A DNA stretch of 64,000 nt from Anaerolineales bacterium (GTDB lineage Bacteria > Chloroflexota > Anaerolineae > Anaerolineales > Villigracilaceae), in assembly GCA_030834895.1 (NCBI GenBank), contig JAUQXA010000026.1:1-64000 (forward strand), read 5' to 3'. Of the stretch, positions 40,829 through 48,847 are shown piece by piece; the first letter of the stretch is position 1, and the number at the start of each line of letters is the position of its first letter. Both the position numbers and the translations under genes were made by a program. A model generated the notes under the pieces. The model searched no databases. It was not told the DNA's origin and worked only from the letters and a program-made list of their open reading frames with translations.

Positions 40829-43800
40829 TTATGCTCTCTTCAACATCTCGTCCGTGACCTGGTCCAGTCGCAAGCTGATGATCTGACTCGCTGAGTCGCG
40901 TCCCATCGTCACGCCGTAGATGACGTCCGCGGCTTGCACAGTGTTGCGGTTGTGGGTGATGATGATAAACTGTGTGTCCTTGCTCAAATCCACCAGCAGG
41001 TCGCGGAAACGTCCCACGTTGGCTTCGTCGAGCATCGCGTCCACCTCGTCCATCACGCAGACGGGGGTGGGCGAAACCTTGAGCAGGGCAAAAACCAGCG
41101 CAATCGCCGTCAGACTACGCTCGCCGCCTGAGAGCAGAGCCAGTCCCTGCTCGCGGCGACCAGGCAGACGTGCTTCGATTTCAATTCCTGTCTCGACCAA
41201 ATTCTCAGGGTCGGTCAAAGCCAGCCGCGCCGACCCGCCGCCAAACAAACGGACAAACGTCTCGCGGAATTGCTTGTCCACGGCGTCGAAGGTGCGGGTG
41301 AATTCGCGGATTGTAATTTCATCCAGTTCGACGACGACCTGCTTCAAGTCTGCTTCGGCTTTGCGCAAGTCTTCGACCTGGGTTTTCATGAATTCGTAGC
41401 GTTCCTTTTCCTGCTCGTACTCGGTCTTCGCATCGGGGTTGATCGGACCCATGCGCCGCAACTGGGCGCGATGATGATTCAACTGCTCTTCGATCTCAGG
41501 TGCAAGCTCGGTGACGATGGGCAACTGCTCGACCATGCCGTCCAATGGCAAAGGCACGGGACCCGAAACATCCGCCGCGTAATCGAACATCACCAAGCCG
41601 AAATCGTCGGTGATTTTTTGGTGAAGGTTGTCGAGCGCTTCCTGCTTGCGGGTTTGCTCCAGCTGAGCCTGACCAAACAGCCGCTCGGTGTTGGCGAAAA
41701 TCCGCTGGGCGTTTGCCTCGGCTTCCTGCAAACGCTTCTCCTCCTGCTCCGCCATTTCCAGATCTTTTTCGACGGGTTCGATCAGCACGCGCATTTCTTC
41801 GATCTTGCCATGCAACGCAATTTCGTTTTCGCGCAGACGAGTCTTCTCGTTGTCGAGTCCGCTCAGGGCGTGGTCGGCTTCCTGCAAACGGGTCGCCAGT
41901 TCCACGCGACGCGCATCCAGCCGCGTGATTTCCTTCGAGCGTTCGTCGCGTTTGGCGTTCGCGCTCTCGACGCTTTGTCCAGCCACCGCCGCGCGCGTGC
42001 TCCAGTACGAGACCTGCTCCTGCAATTCGTCGGCGGCAAGTTCGTTCAACTTCGCGGAAATATCCTTCAATTGGGATTGAAGTTCCGTCGCACGATTTTC
42101 GACTTCCACTTGTGACTCGCTGAGTCTTCGCTGACTCGTTTCCGACTCTCTCACCTCATCTTGCAACTGGACGAGTTGATTTTTCTGCCATTCGAGCTGG
42201 CGCTGCGTCGACTCGGCTTCCAACCCAGCCTGCTGCTCGTTCTCCTGAAGTTCACCCAACCCGACGCGGGATTCGCGGGCATCCACTTCCGCCTGTGCAA
42301 ACTCGCGCTGCGCTTCCGCCTGCTGATGCGACAGCCGCTCCACCTTTTCGTTGGATTCAGCCAGACGGGTCAGCAACCCACTCAAAGCGGATTCCAAATC
42401 CTTCTTGCGCCGCATCCGCCCCAGCGTGGAGGACGAAGCCGTCTTGCCAGCCACGACCAATCCGTCGCCGCGGAAGACTTCACCGCGCAAGGTGACGACG
42501 CGGGCGTGGGGCGGCAAGTTTTGAATCAACCTGCGGGCGGCTCCACGGTTGCGGGCGACGAGGGTTTGCCCAAGCATCACGCGCACCGCGCCACGCAATT
42601 CGTCGGGCGCGTTGACCAGTTCGGAGGCGACGCCCAAGTAATCTTCGTCTGAGACTTCCGAAGTTTTGAAAACTTCGGAAGTCTGATCCGTTAATGGCAA
42701 CAAAACCGCTCGACCTGTGTCGTCGGTTTCGAGCAAGGTCAGCGCATCTTCGAGTTGATTCGATTCGAGCAGAACCGCGTCGAGGGTATCGCCCAGCGCG
42801 GCGGCGATGGCGGTTTCGAGTTCGGCGGGGACATCGAGTGCCGCACTCAACGCTCCGCGCACGCCGCCCAGCTTGGACTGTCGCGCCGCATCGAGCAGGT
42901 ACTTCGCGCCCTCGGCGTAACCCGCCAGCGATTGCTCCGCCTGTTCGAGGACTTCGAGTTGAGCCTTGGCTCGCGAGTGCTCGGATTCTTCCTTCGTGCG
43001 TTGTTCGAGGGCTTCGCGCCGTTCGCGTTCGATGCGCTCGAACTCGCTTTTCTTTTGAATGACTTTTTCTTCGGCTTCCTGCAACGCGAGGCTGGCTTCC
43101 TCCCGCGCCCTGCGTGCCGCTTCGTACTGAGCCGTTGCCCGCGCCGCAAGACTCTCGCCGCTGGCTATCGCGGACCTGGTCTGCGCGATGCGCTGGTTTT
43201 GCGCTTCGATGCGGGATTTTAACTCGTCGAGGCGGGCATTATTTTCCGCCCGCTGCTGGCTGAGACTTTCGAGCTGTCCGCGGATTTGCGCCAGTTCATT
43301 TTCCAGCGCGGCACGCTCCGCCTGGCGGGCTTGCAGCGAAGCTTGCGCGTTCGCCAGTTGGTTCTTCGCCTCTTCGAGTTCGCCCTGTACGCGCAGGATG
43401 TCCTGCTCCGCCTCGTGGAAACGGTCGTTGGCGAGATGCAACTCGTTCAACGCATGTTCCTGGTCGGAGAGAATCGCAGCCTGCGAGTTGGTCAACGAGC
43501 GACGGCGTTCTTCGAGGACAGCCAGTTCACGGCTGATGGCTTCGCGCTGGTTGTGCAATTCCGCCGACTGACGGTGCCAATCGTTCAACTGGGCGCGGAG
43601 TCCCGAAAGCCTCTCGCGGAAAGTTGTGTACTCCGCCTGAGCCGCTTCGTGTCCCAAACGGGCTTCGCGGACGCGGGCTTCCTGTCCGCGCACAGCCTCG
43701 CGGGTGTCGGTCAGGTCGCGTTGGGCGCGATGCCAGTGGAAACCGTACCACTCGCGCAGAATCAATTTCATGTCCGCCTGGGCGCGGGCAAAATCGATGG

Positions 43801-44440
43801 CGCGTTTCGCCTGCCGCTCCAGACTGCGGATGCGAGGTTCGAGTTCTGCGATGATGTCGAGGACGCGCTCCAGGTTGTGTTCGGTGGTATCGAGTCGCTT
43901 CAAGGCATCGTCACGGCGGGAGCGATACAAGCCGACGCCCGCAGCTTCTTCAAAAAGTCGGCGACGGTCATCAGCCTTGAGTGCAAGCGAAGCATCCACC
44001 AGACCTTGACCAAGAATTGTGTAAGTCCGCTCACTCAAGCCTGCCTGCGCCAGCAGTTCGTTCATCTCGCGCAAACGCACCTGCTGACCGTTGATCAAAT
44101 ATTCGTTGTGACCGTCACGGTGGGCGGTGCGGGTCATTGCCACTTCGGAGAAGTCCACGGGCAGCCATTGGTCGGTGTTGTCGAAGCTGATGGTGGCTTG
44201 CGCCATGCCTGCGCGCGCGCGATGCTCAGATCCCGAGAAGATCATGTCTTCGGTTTTCTTGCCGCGCAAAAGTGTATAGGACTGTTCGCCCAACACCCAG
44301 CGCAGTGAGTCGGCAATGTTCGATTTGCCGGAACCGTTGGGTCCGACAATGGCGGTAATTCCGCCCGCGAATTCAAAGACCGTTCGCGAGGCGAAAGTTT
44401 TGTATCCTTGCAGTTCGAGTGATTTTAGACGAAGAGGCAT
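40829..44440 (-). CDS. smc: Chromosome segregation protein SMC
   Basis: The 1203-residue protein has Walker A near residue 33 (AIVGPNGSGKSNIADSLRWV), long coiled coils, and a hinge near 520-690. The signature LLSGGERSLTAIALVFALL and Walker B VCVMDEVDAMLDEANV lie near the end. SMC dimers with ScpA/ScpB organise and separate chromosomes. Residues about 586-596 in the hinge are encoded by a perfect 31-nt palindrome (42653-42683), giving QTSEVFKTSEV. It lies downstream of rnc on the same strand, a common pairing. Confidence 0.96.
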   Translation of the reverse strand: MPLRLKSLELQGYKTFASRTVFEFAGGITAIVGPNGSGKSNIADSLRWVLGEQSYTLLRGKKTEDMIFSGSEHRARAGMAQATISFDNTDQWLPVDFSEVAMTRTAHRDGHNEYLINGQQVRLREMNELLAQAGLSERTYTILGQGLVDASLALKADDRRRLFEEAAGVGLYRSRRDDALKRLDTTEHNLERVLDIIAELEPRIRSLERQAKRAIDFARAQADMKLILREWYGFHWHRAQRDLTDTREAVRGQEARVREARLGHEAAQAEYTTFRERLSGLRAQLNDWHRQSAELHNQREAISRELAVLEERRRSLTNSQAAILSDQEHALNELHLANDRFHEAEQDILRVQGELEEAKNQLANAQASLQARQAERAALENELAQIRGQLESLSQQRAENNARLDELKSRIEAQNQRIAQTRSAIASGESLAARATAQYEAARRAREEASLALQEAEEKVIQKKSEFERIERERREALEQRTKEESEHSRAKAQLEVLEQAEQSLAGYAEGAKYLLDAARQSKLGGVRGALSAALDVPAELETAIAAALGDTLDAVLLESNQLEDALTLLETDDTGRAVLLPLTDQTSEVFKTSEVSDEDYLGVASELVNAPDELRGAVRVMLGQTLVARNRGAARRLIQNLPPHARVVTLRGEVFRGDGLVVAGKTASSSTLGRMRRKKDLESALSGLLTRLAESNEKVERLSHQQAEAQREFAQAEVDARESRVGLGELQENEQQAGLEAESTQRQLEWQKNQLVQLQDEVRESETSQRRLSESQVEVENRATELQSQLKDISAKLNELAADELQEQVSYWSTRAAVAGQSVESANAKRDERSKEITRLDARRVELATRLQEADHALSGLDNEKTRLRENEIALHGKIEEMRVLIEPVEKDLEMAEQEEKRLQEAEANAQRIFANTERLFGQAQLEQTRKQEALDNLHQKITDDFGLVMFDYAADVSGPVPLPLDGMVEQLPIVTELAPEIEEQLNHHRAQLRRMGPINPDAKTEYEQEKERYEFMKTQVEDLRKAEADLKQVVVELDEITIREFTRTFDAVDKQFRETFVRLFGGGSARLALTDPENLVETGIEIEARLPGRREQGLALLSGGERSLTAIALVFALLKVSPTPVCVMDEVDAMLDEANVGRFRDLLVDLSKDTQFIIITHNRNTVQAADVIYGVTMGRDSASQIISLRLDQVTDEMLKRA
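42653..42683. repeat. 31-nt palindrome inside smc
   Basis: Arms GACTTCCGAAGTTTT and AAAACTTCGGAAGTC surround one G. The centre and GAC/GTC ends match the intergenic palindrome at 28520. Here it is translated in frame as part of the SMC hinge. Confidence 0.88.
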
Positions 44441-44485
44441 GTGCGATTTACGATTGAAGATTTATGATTTATGATTTGAGATTGA

Positions 44486-44577
44486 TGTCATTGCGAGGAG
44501 GGTGCTTTTCCCGACGAAGCAATCTCCTGTTAATTGAAGATTGCTTCGGGCAGAAGAACACTGCCCTCGCAATGACG
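44486..44577. repeat. Dispersed TCATTGCGAGG palindromic repeat
   Basis: TGTCATTGCGAGG and CCTCGCAATGACG are the ends, with GACGAAGCAATCTCC and GATTGCTTCGGGC inside. It occupies the rnc-smc spacer together with ATTTATGATTT words at 44445-44480. Confidence 0.8.
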
Positions 44578-44579
44578 AA

Positions 44580-45284
44580 TTAGATTAACCCAAGTTTTTT
44601 CATCGCATCCCTGGCAGCTGCGTGTTCTGCTCCGCTCTTGCTTGTTCCCGACCCGCGACCTTTTTCCACGCCCGCGATTTCGACGGTCATTTCAAAAGTC
44701 ACGGCATGGTCGGGTCCGTTGGTGGAGACCACACGATAATGCGGCGCGCCCAGTTTTTGAGATTGAGTCCACTCCTGCAACTCGCTCTTCGGGTCTTGAA
44801 TTTGGTTGAGGATGGACTCGCGCACATCTTCCAAAATGGGGTTGACAAAGGCATTCACTTTTTCGAGACCCGCATCAAGGTACAGGGCGCCGATCAACGC
44901 CTCGAAGGTAGAGCCAAGCAAGTTGTCGCGGTTACGTCCGCCTGAAGAAGCCTCCCCTCGTCCAAGGCGAAGTGCCTTTCCCAATTCCAGTTTGCGGGCA
45001 AACTTTGCCAGGTGATCATTGCGGACAAGCGCCGAGCGGATCTTGGTCAGGTCGCCTTCGGGCATTTCGGGAAAACGGTTGTACGCCCACGCACCAACGA
45101 TGAAATCCAGCACGGCATCGCCGAGGAATTCAAGACGTTCGTTATCCTCGACCGATTCATATTCATTGACGTAGGAGCGATGAGTTAAGGCGCGAGTCAA
45201 CAGGGCTAAATTGGAAAAGGGCAGACCCAGCCGCTGGCTGAGGTCGGATGCGGATTCGATATTCCGCAAGTTGGGGTTGGACAT
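44580..45284 (-). CDS. rnc: Ribonuclease III
   Basis: The 234-residue protein has the RNase III signature NERLEFLGDAVLDFIVGAWA with catalytic Glu and Asp residues. A second acidic site lies in NLLGSTFEALIGALYLDAGL. A double-strand RNA-binding domain covers about 160-232 (PKSELQEWTQSQKLGAPHYR, SGTSKSGAEHAAARDAMKKL). The enzyme processes rRNA precursors and other duplex RNA. Upstream, 45285-45491 holds a GC-rich hairpin. Confidence 0.95.
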   Translation of the reverse strand: MSNPNLRNIESASDLSQRLGLPFSNLALLTRALTHRSYVNEYESVEDNERLEFLGDAVLDFIVGAWAYNRFPEMPEGDLTKIRSALVRNDHLAKFARKLELGKALRLGRGEASSGGRNRDNLLGSTFEALIGALYLDAGLEKVNAFVNPILEDVRESILNQIQDPKSELQEWTQSQKLGAPHYRVVSTNGPDHAVTFEMTVEIAGVEKGRGSGTSKSGAEHAAARDAMKKLGLI

Positions 45285-45332
45285 ACGGGGAACCTCCCAG
45301 AACTTAGGGAGCGCCAGACTCTACCCCACCTC

Positions 45333-45368
45333 AGCCCCTCCCCATTTTCAAGAAAATGGGGAGGGGCT
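45333..45368. repeat. Hairpin with 17-bp arms in the rnc-aldo-keto spacer
   Basis: AGCCCCTCCCCATTTTC and GAAAATGGGGAGGGGCT are separated by only two bases. It lies upstream of both divergent genes and is followed by GGGAGGGGTC. It is probably another dispersed palindrome rather than a terminator. Confidence 0.7.
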
Positions 45369-45491
45369 AGGGAGGGGTCGGGTCTCGAGTTCCATCAGTT
45401 CCAAATAGAATTTTTGCGGGCTAAATTGTAACCGAATTTTCAGGGAATTCCGTTTTTAAGATAAAATCGGGCAGTTCACAGAGGAGGCGCT

Positions 45492-46439
45492 ATGTCGGAA
45501 GTCAGCAACGAAACACGTTTTTTGCACGCCATCGAAATGGGACTGGGAGCATGGCAATGGGGAGATCGGGTCGTCTGGGGATATGGGCAAACACACACTG
45601 ACAAGGAAATTCGGGAGTCATTTGATATTTCACTCAGTCTCGGCGTCCGTTTTGTGGATACCGCCGAGATCTACGGTTCAGGCTATTCGGAAAGATTGCT
45701 CGGTCAGTTTTTGAAGGACATGGATCAACCTGTTTTGGTGGCGACCAAGTTCTTCCCCTGGCCCTGGAGGCTGACAAAGGCATCCATTCCACGCGCGTTG
45801 AAGGAAAGCCTCGAAAGGTTGGGACTTGATTCTGTTGACCTATACCAAATCCACTGGCCTTCGCCGCTGATGAGTCCTGAAAAGATGATGGAAGGCATGG
45901 TGGAATGTGTCAAGCGCGGCTGGACGCGGACGGTGGGAGTCTCCAACTTTGGGGAGAAACACATGCTGCGGGCGTACACCACCCTCGGACGACACGGGAT
46001 TCCTCTTGCATCGAATCAGGTACATTACAGCCTGCTAAACCGCGAAGTGGAAAAGAATGGTACGCTTGCACGCTGCAAGGAATTAGGCATCCGCCTGATC
46101 GCCTATTCCCCGCTTGAAATGGGGTTGTTGACGGGGAAATACACTCTGGAGAATCCTCCACCCGGCACGCGCGGCATGCAATACGGTGAGCTTATAAGGA
46201 AACTTCCACCCGTCATCAAACTTTTACAGGAGATCGGCTTGAATCATGGCGATAAGACCGTCTCACAGGTGGCGCTCAACTGGCTTATATGCAAAGATAC
46301 ACTCCCCATCCCTGGCGCGAAGAATGTCCGCCAGGCAGAGCTTAACGCCGGAGGCGCGGGCTGGAGATTGACCGACGAGGAAGTGGCAAGGCTGGATGAG
46401 GCAACAGATAATATCCGCGAATACAAGAAAAGGGTCTAG
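45492..46439 (+). CDS. Aldo/keto reductase
   Basis: The 315-residue TIM-barrel protein has the catalytic set Asp56, Tyr61, Lys86 and His121, seen in RFVDTAEIYGSGYSE, VATKFF and DLYQIHWPSP. The NADPH site near the end reads PIPGAKNVRQAELNAG. It reduces aldehydes or ketones; substrate is unknown. GAGGAGG lies 5-10 nt before ATG 45492. A terminator shared with the converging HD gene follows. Confidence 0.92.
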   Translation: MSEVSNETRFLHAIEMGLGAWQWGDRVVWGYGQTHTDKEIRESFDISLSLGVRFVDTAEIYGSGYSERLLGQFLKDMDQPVLVATKFFPWPWRLTKASIPRALKESLERLGLDSVDLYQIHWPSPLMSPEKMMEGMVECVKRGWTRTVGVSNFGEKHMLRAYTTLGRHGIPLASNQVHYSLLNREVEKNGTLARCKELGIRLIAYSPLEMGLLTGKYTLENPPPGTRGMQYGELIRKLPPVIKLLQEIGLNHGDKTVSQVALNWLICKDTLPIPGAKNVRQAELNAGGAGWRLTDEEVARLDEATDNIREYKKRV

Positions 46440-46446
46440 GCCTCAA

Positions 46447-46486
46447 ATGAAAACTTCCGATTTCTTCGGGAAATCGGAAGTTTTCA
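46447..46486. terminator. Bidirectional terminator with UUCG-type loop
   Basis: ATGAAAACTTCCGATTT pairs with AAATCGGAAGTTTTCAT; the loop contains CTTCGG. A- and T-rich flanks suit both converging genes. Its AAAACTTCCGA arm resembles the smc palindrome. Confidence 0.85.
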
Positions 46487-46489
46487 TTT

Positions 46490-47341
46490 TCATATTCCCT
46501 GATCATGTTCCGCGTCGAAAACGTGCGAGTGCATATTTGCGATCCATTGCTTTCCATCTTCGGTCAGACTCAAATACAAAAGCGCATCCTGAATATATGG
46601 CCTGGCGCTGTTCCAGTAAAACGAGGCGTATTTCTTACGCAAATCGTTCGGAGCTTTGTAACCAAACTTTTCGTTCAATCCAAGCTCATGAAATTCATAG
46701 AACAAGGCGGGAGCTTTTCGCAAGTAATCCGGGTCGCCCAGTTGACCGATGAAATCCGCTGCCCGCGCTAAACCGCCCAACCCTTTTGTATCCTTGTAGA
46801 AATCATCCACTGGGGATGGGAAACGGGTCATCTCGATGTAGGAGGTAATCACTTCCGCATCCAATTGATTCGTCATCTCCTGAAGCAGTCCTGTCCCAAA
46901 GCGTTCGCGTACGAACAACTTGCTGCGATTGACATGATATGGCGTGAGCGCAACGTCAGTGCCTTCGGGGGAAATGTAAACCATTTCGTCGCCGACGCCG
47001 GTGGCAAACATATCCTTCGTATCGTTTCTGCACACCCCTTTGACGTAACCGATGTCATGGCACAAAACGGCGATCATGTAATGCATCCAGTCGCGCGGCG
47101 TGATGCCGCCTTCACGCAAATGCTTACCCTCGACGATTGCCTGACCCGCCAGCGCCACCATGATGGTGTGGTCAACGTCATGATAGAGTGCATCGGAATT
47201 CGCAATGTTTTCCAACGCCAGCCGCCCGCACCAGATCACGACGCGCCCCATGTCGCTGCTGATATCGCCGTATGTCCGTTGGTACACCGTCCGCAACTGC
47301 TCGACGAACATGTCAATCACCAGTTCCTGCCAATTGATCAT
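46490..47341 (-). CDS. HD-domain phosphohydrolase
   Basis: The 283-residue protein has metal-binding motifs YHDVDHTIMVALAGQ and LCHDIGYVKG, the HD-domain pattern. A later His/Asp helix is VALTPYHVNRSKLF. No sensor, nucleotide cyclase or RelA-type domain is attached. HD proteins of this shape hydrolyse nucleotides or cyclic nucleotides; the substrate is not evident. ATG 47341 is taken, and the spacer upstream is short (93 nt). Confidence 0.85.
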   Translation of the reverse strand: MINWQELVIDMFVEQLRTVYQRTYGDISSDMGRVVIWCGRLALENIANSDALYHDVDHTIMVALAGQAIVEGKHLREGGITPRDWMHYMIAVLCHDIGYVKGVCRNDTKDMFATGVGDEMVYISPEGTDVALTPYHVNRSKLFVRERFGTGLLQEMTNQLDAEVITSYIEMTRFPSPVDDFYKDTKGLGGLARAADFIGQLGDPDYLRKAPALFYEFHELGLNEKFGYKAPNDLRKKYASFYWNSARPYIQDALLYLSLTEDGKQWIANMHSHVFDAEHDQGI

Positions 47342-47434
47342 ATCTGCCTGCCTTAGTGTTAAAATGGATGAACAATTAAAGTTTATCAGAAAGTCAAGTG
47401 AGCAATGTAACCAACTTTAGAAAAGGAGAAACTT

Positions 47435-47863
47435 ATGGACATCTTCGGATGGGTAATGGCGGGTTCCGGGTTGCTGATAACCGCGGTGAGCGTGATTTGC
47501 AGTGTTTTGCTTCCGCTGTTGATTCTCGGCGGGTTGGGATATTTCCTGTACAAACGCAACCAGCAAAGCATGGCTTACCGCCAGTCCGCGCAGACGTGGC
47601 AAAGCGTCACAGGAACAATTATGATGTCGTCCGTGCAATCGAGCTACTCAAGCGGAAGTCATTCCACCTACCCGGTGGTTGTCTATCAATACGAAGTGCG
47701 CGGACAGCGCTATCAAAGCCAGCGGATCAAGGCGGGCGAACAATTCCTCAACGTCCGCATAAGTGGGCAGGCGGAGGCGACCGTTCAAAAGTACCCGATT
47801 GGTTCGACAGTGACGGTTTACTACAATCCGTCGAATCCCGCTGAATCTGTTTTGGAAAGGTAG
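47435..47863 (+). CDS. DUF3592 membrane protein
   Basis: The 142-residue protein has one or two N-terminal membrane segments (GLLITAVSVICSVLLPLLIL, GGLGYFLYKR). A small beta domain follows, starting AQTWQSVTGTIMMSSV and ending with VTVYYNPSNPAESVLE, which is the DUF3592 end motif. Function is unknown. AAAGGAG lies 9 nt before ATG 47435. Its stop is 8 nt before the apparent miaA start, so the two genes are likely cotranscribed. Confidence 0.85.
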   Translation: MDIFGWVMAGSGLLITAVSVICSVLLPLLILGGLGYFLYKRNQQSMAYRQSAQTWQSVTGTIMMSSVQSSYSSGSHSTYPVVVYQYEVRGQRYQSQRIKAGEQFLNVRISGQAEATVQKYPIGSTVTVYYNPSNPAESVLER

Positions 47864-47871
47864 TTCAGGCT

Positions 47872-48792
47872 ATTCAAAAACCGCCCCTCATCCTGATCGT
47901 CGGTCCGACGGCTGTCGGCAAAACCGAGCTCGCCATCCAACTGGCGGAGAAGTTCAACGGCGAGATCGTCTCGGCAGATTCGCGCCTCTTCTATCGCGGC
48001 ATGGACATCGGCACCGCCAAGCCTTCACGCGAGGAGATGGCGCGGGTCCCGCATCACTTGATCGATATCGTCAATCCTGATGAGACCTTAAGTCTGGCGG
48101 TCTTCCAACAGAAGGCAAAGGAAATCATCGCGGATATTCATGCGCGCGGCAAACTCCCCTTTCTGGTTGGCGGGACGGGACAGTACGTCCGCGCGGTAAC
48201 GGAGGGTTGGTCGCCGCCGGAAGTCACACCGGATGAGCGGCTGCGGAATGTTTTGGAGACACTCAAAGATGAAAATAGCCCAGAGTGGCTACACGACAGA
48301 CTTCGAATACTCGACCCCGAAGCGGCGGATAAGATCGACGCCCGCAACGTGAGGAGAACCGTCCGTGCGTTAGAAGTGATTTTGACGACTGGTAGGAAGT
48401 TTTCCGCTCAACGCGGACAGGTTGAATCGCCCTATCATTTGATTTCCATCGGGCTGATTCGCCCACGCGAGGAGTTGTATCGTCGGGTGGATGAACGCAT
48501 CGAGTTGATGTTCGCCAGCGGATTCATCGACGAAGTGAAAGGGCTGTTGCAAAAAGGTTACTCCCCTTCCCTGCCCAGCATGTCGGCAATCGGGTACCGG
48601 GAAGCTATCCGCGTGGCAAAGGCTGAATGGAGCCAGGATCAGGCTAAGGTCGAGATGCGACGCATGACGCGAATCTTCGTCAGGCGGCAATCAAACTGGT
48701 TCAAGGAGTCCGATCCGCAGATTCGATGGTTCCATCCAAATCAAAAAGAGGAAATCGAAATCCATTTGCAAGGCGTGTTGATTGGCTTATAA
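47872..48792 (+). CDS. miaA: tRNA dimethylallyltransferase, apparent ATT start
   Basis: The frame from ATT 47872 gives 306 residues: (M)QKPPLILIVGPTAVGKTELA, with P-loop GPTAVGKT. Then come SADSRLFYRGMDIGTAKPS, the LVGGTGQYVRAV loop and MSAIGYREAI, all typical of MiaA. The enzyme adds dimethylallyl to A37 of tRNAs reading UNN codons. The first in-frame ATG (48001) would remove the P-loop. Upstream codons in frame include no ATG, GTG or TTG after the stop at 47842. ATT at the expected position therefore appears to replace ATG. GGAAAGG lies 11 nt upstream. Confidence 0.88.
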   Translation: MQKPPLILIVGPTAVGKTELAIQLAEKFNGEIVSADSRLFYRGMDIGTAKPSREEMARVPHHLIDIVNPDETLSLAVFQQKAKEIIADIHARGKLPFLVGGTGQYVRAVTEGWSPPEVTPDERLRNVLETLKDENSPEWLHDRLRILDPEAADKIDARNVRRTVRALEVILTTGRKFSAQRGQVESPYHLISIGLIRPREELYRRVDERIELMFASGFIDEVKGLLQKGYSPSLPSMSAIGYREAIRVAKAEWSQDQAKVEMRRMTRIFVRRQSNWFKESDPQIRWFHPNQKEEIEIHLQGVLIGL

Positions 48793-48847
48793 TAGTTTCA
48801 AGATATAGTTTGTCCATAATTCTTACACCGCCAAAGGAGAAGGAGAT

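Noticed and set aside
43286..44308. 340-codon plus-strand frame antisense to smc
   Set aside because: It overlaps the SMC ATPase head and coiled coil; no independent signal.
47398..47844. 148-codon plus-strand frame overlapping the DUF3592 gene
   Set aside because: The competing frame at 47435 has a ribosome site, membrane segments and the DUF3592 end motif; this one has none.
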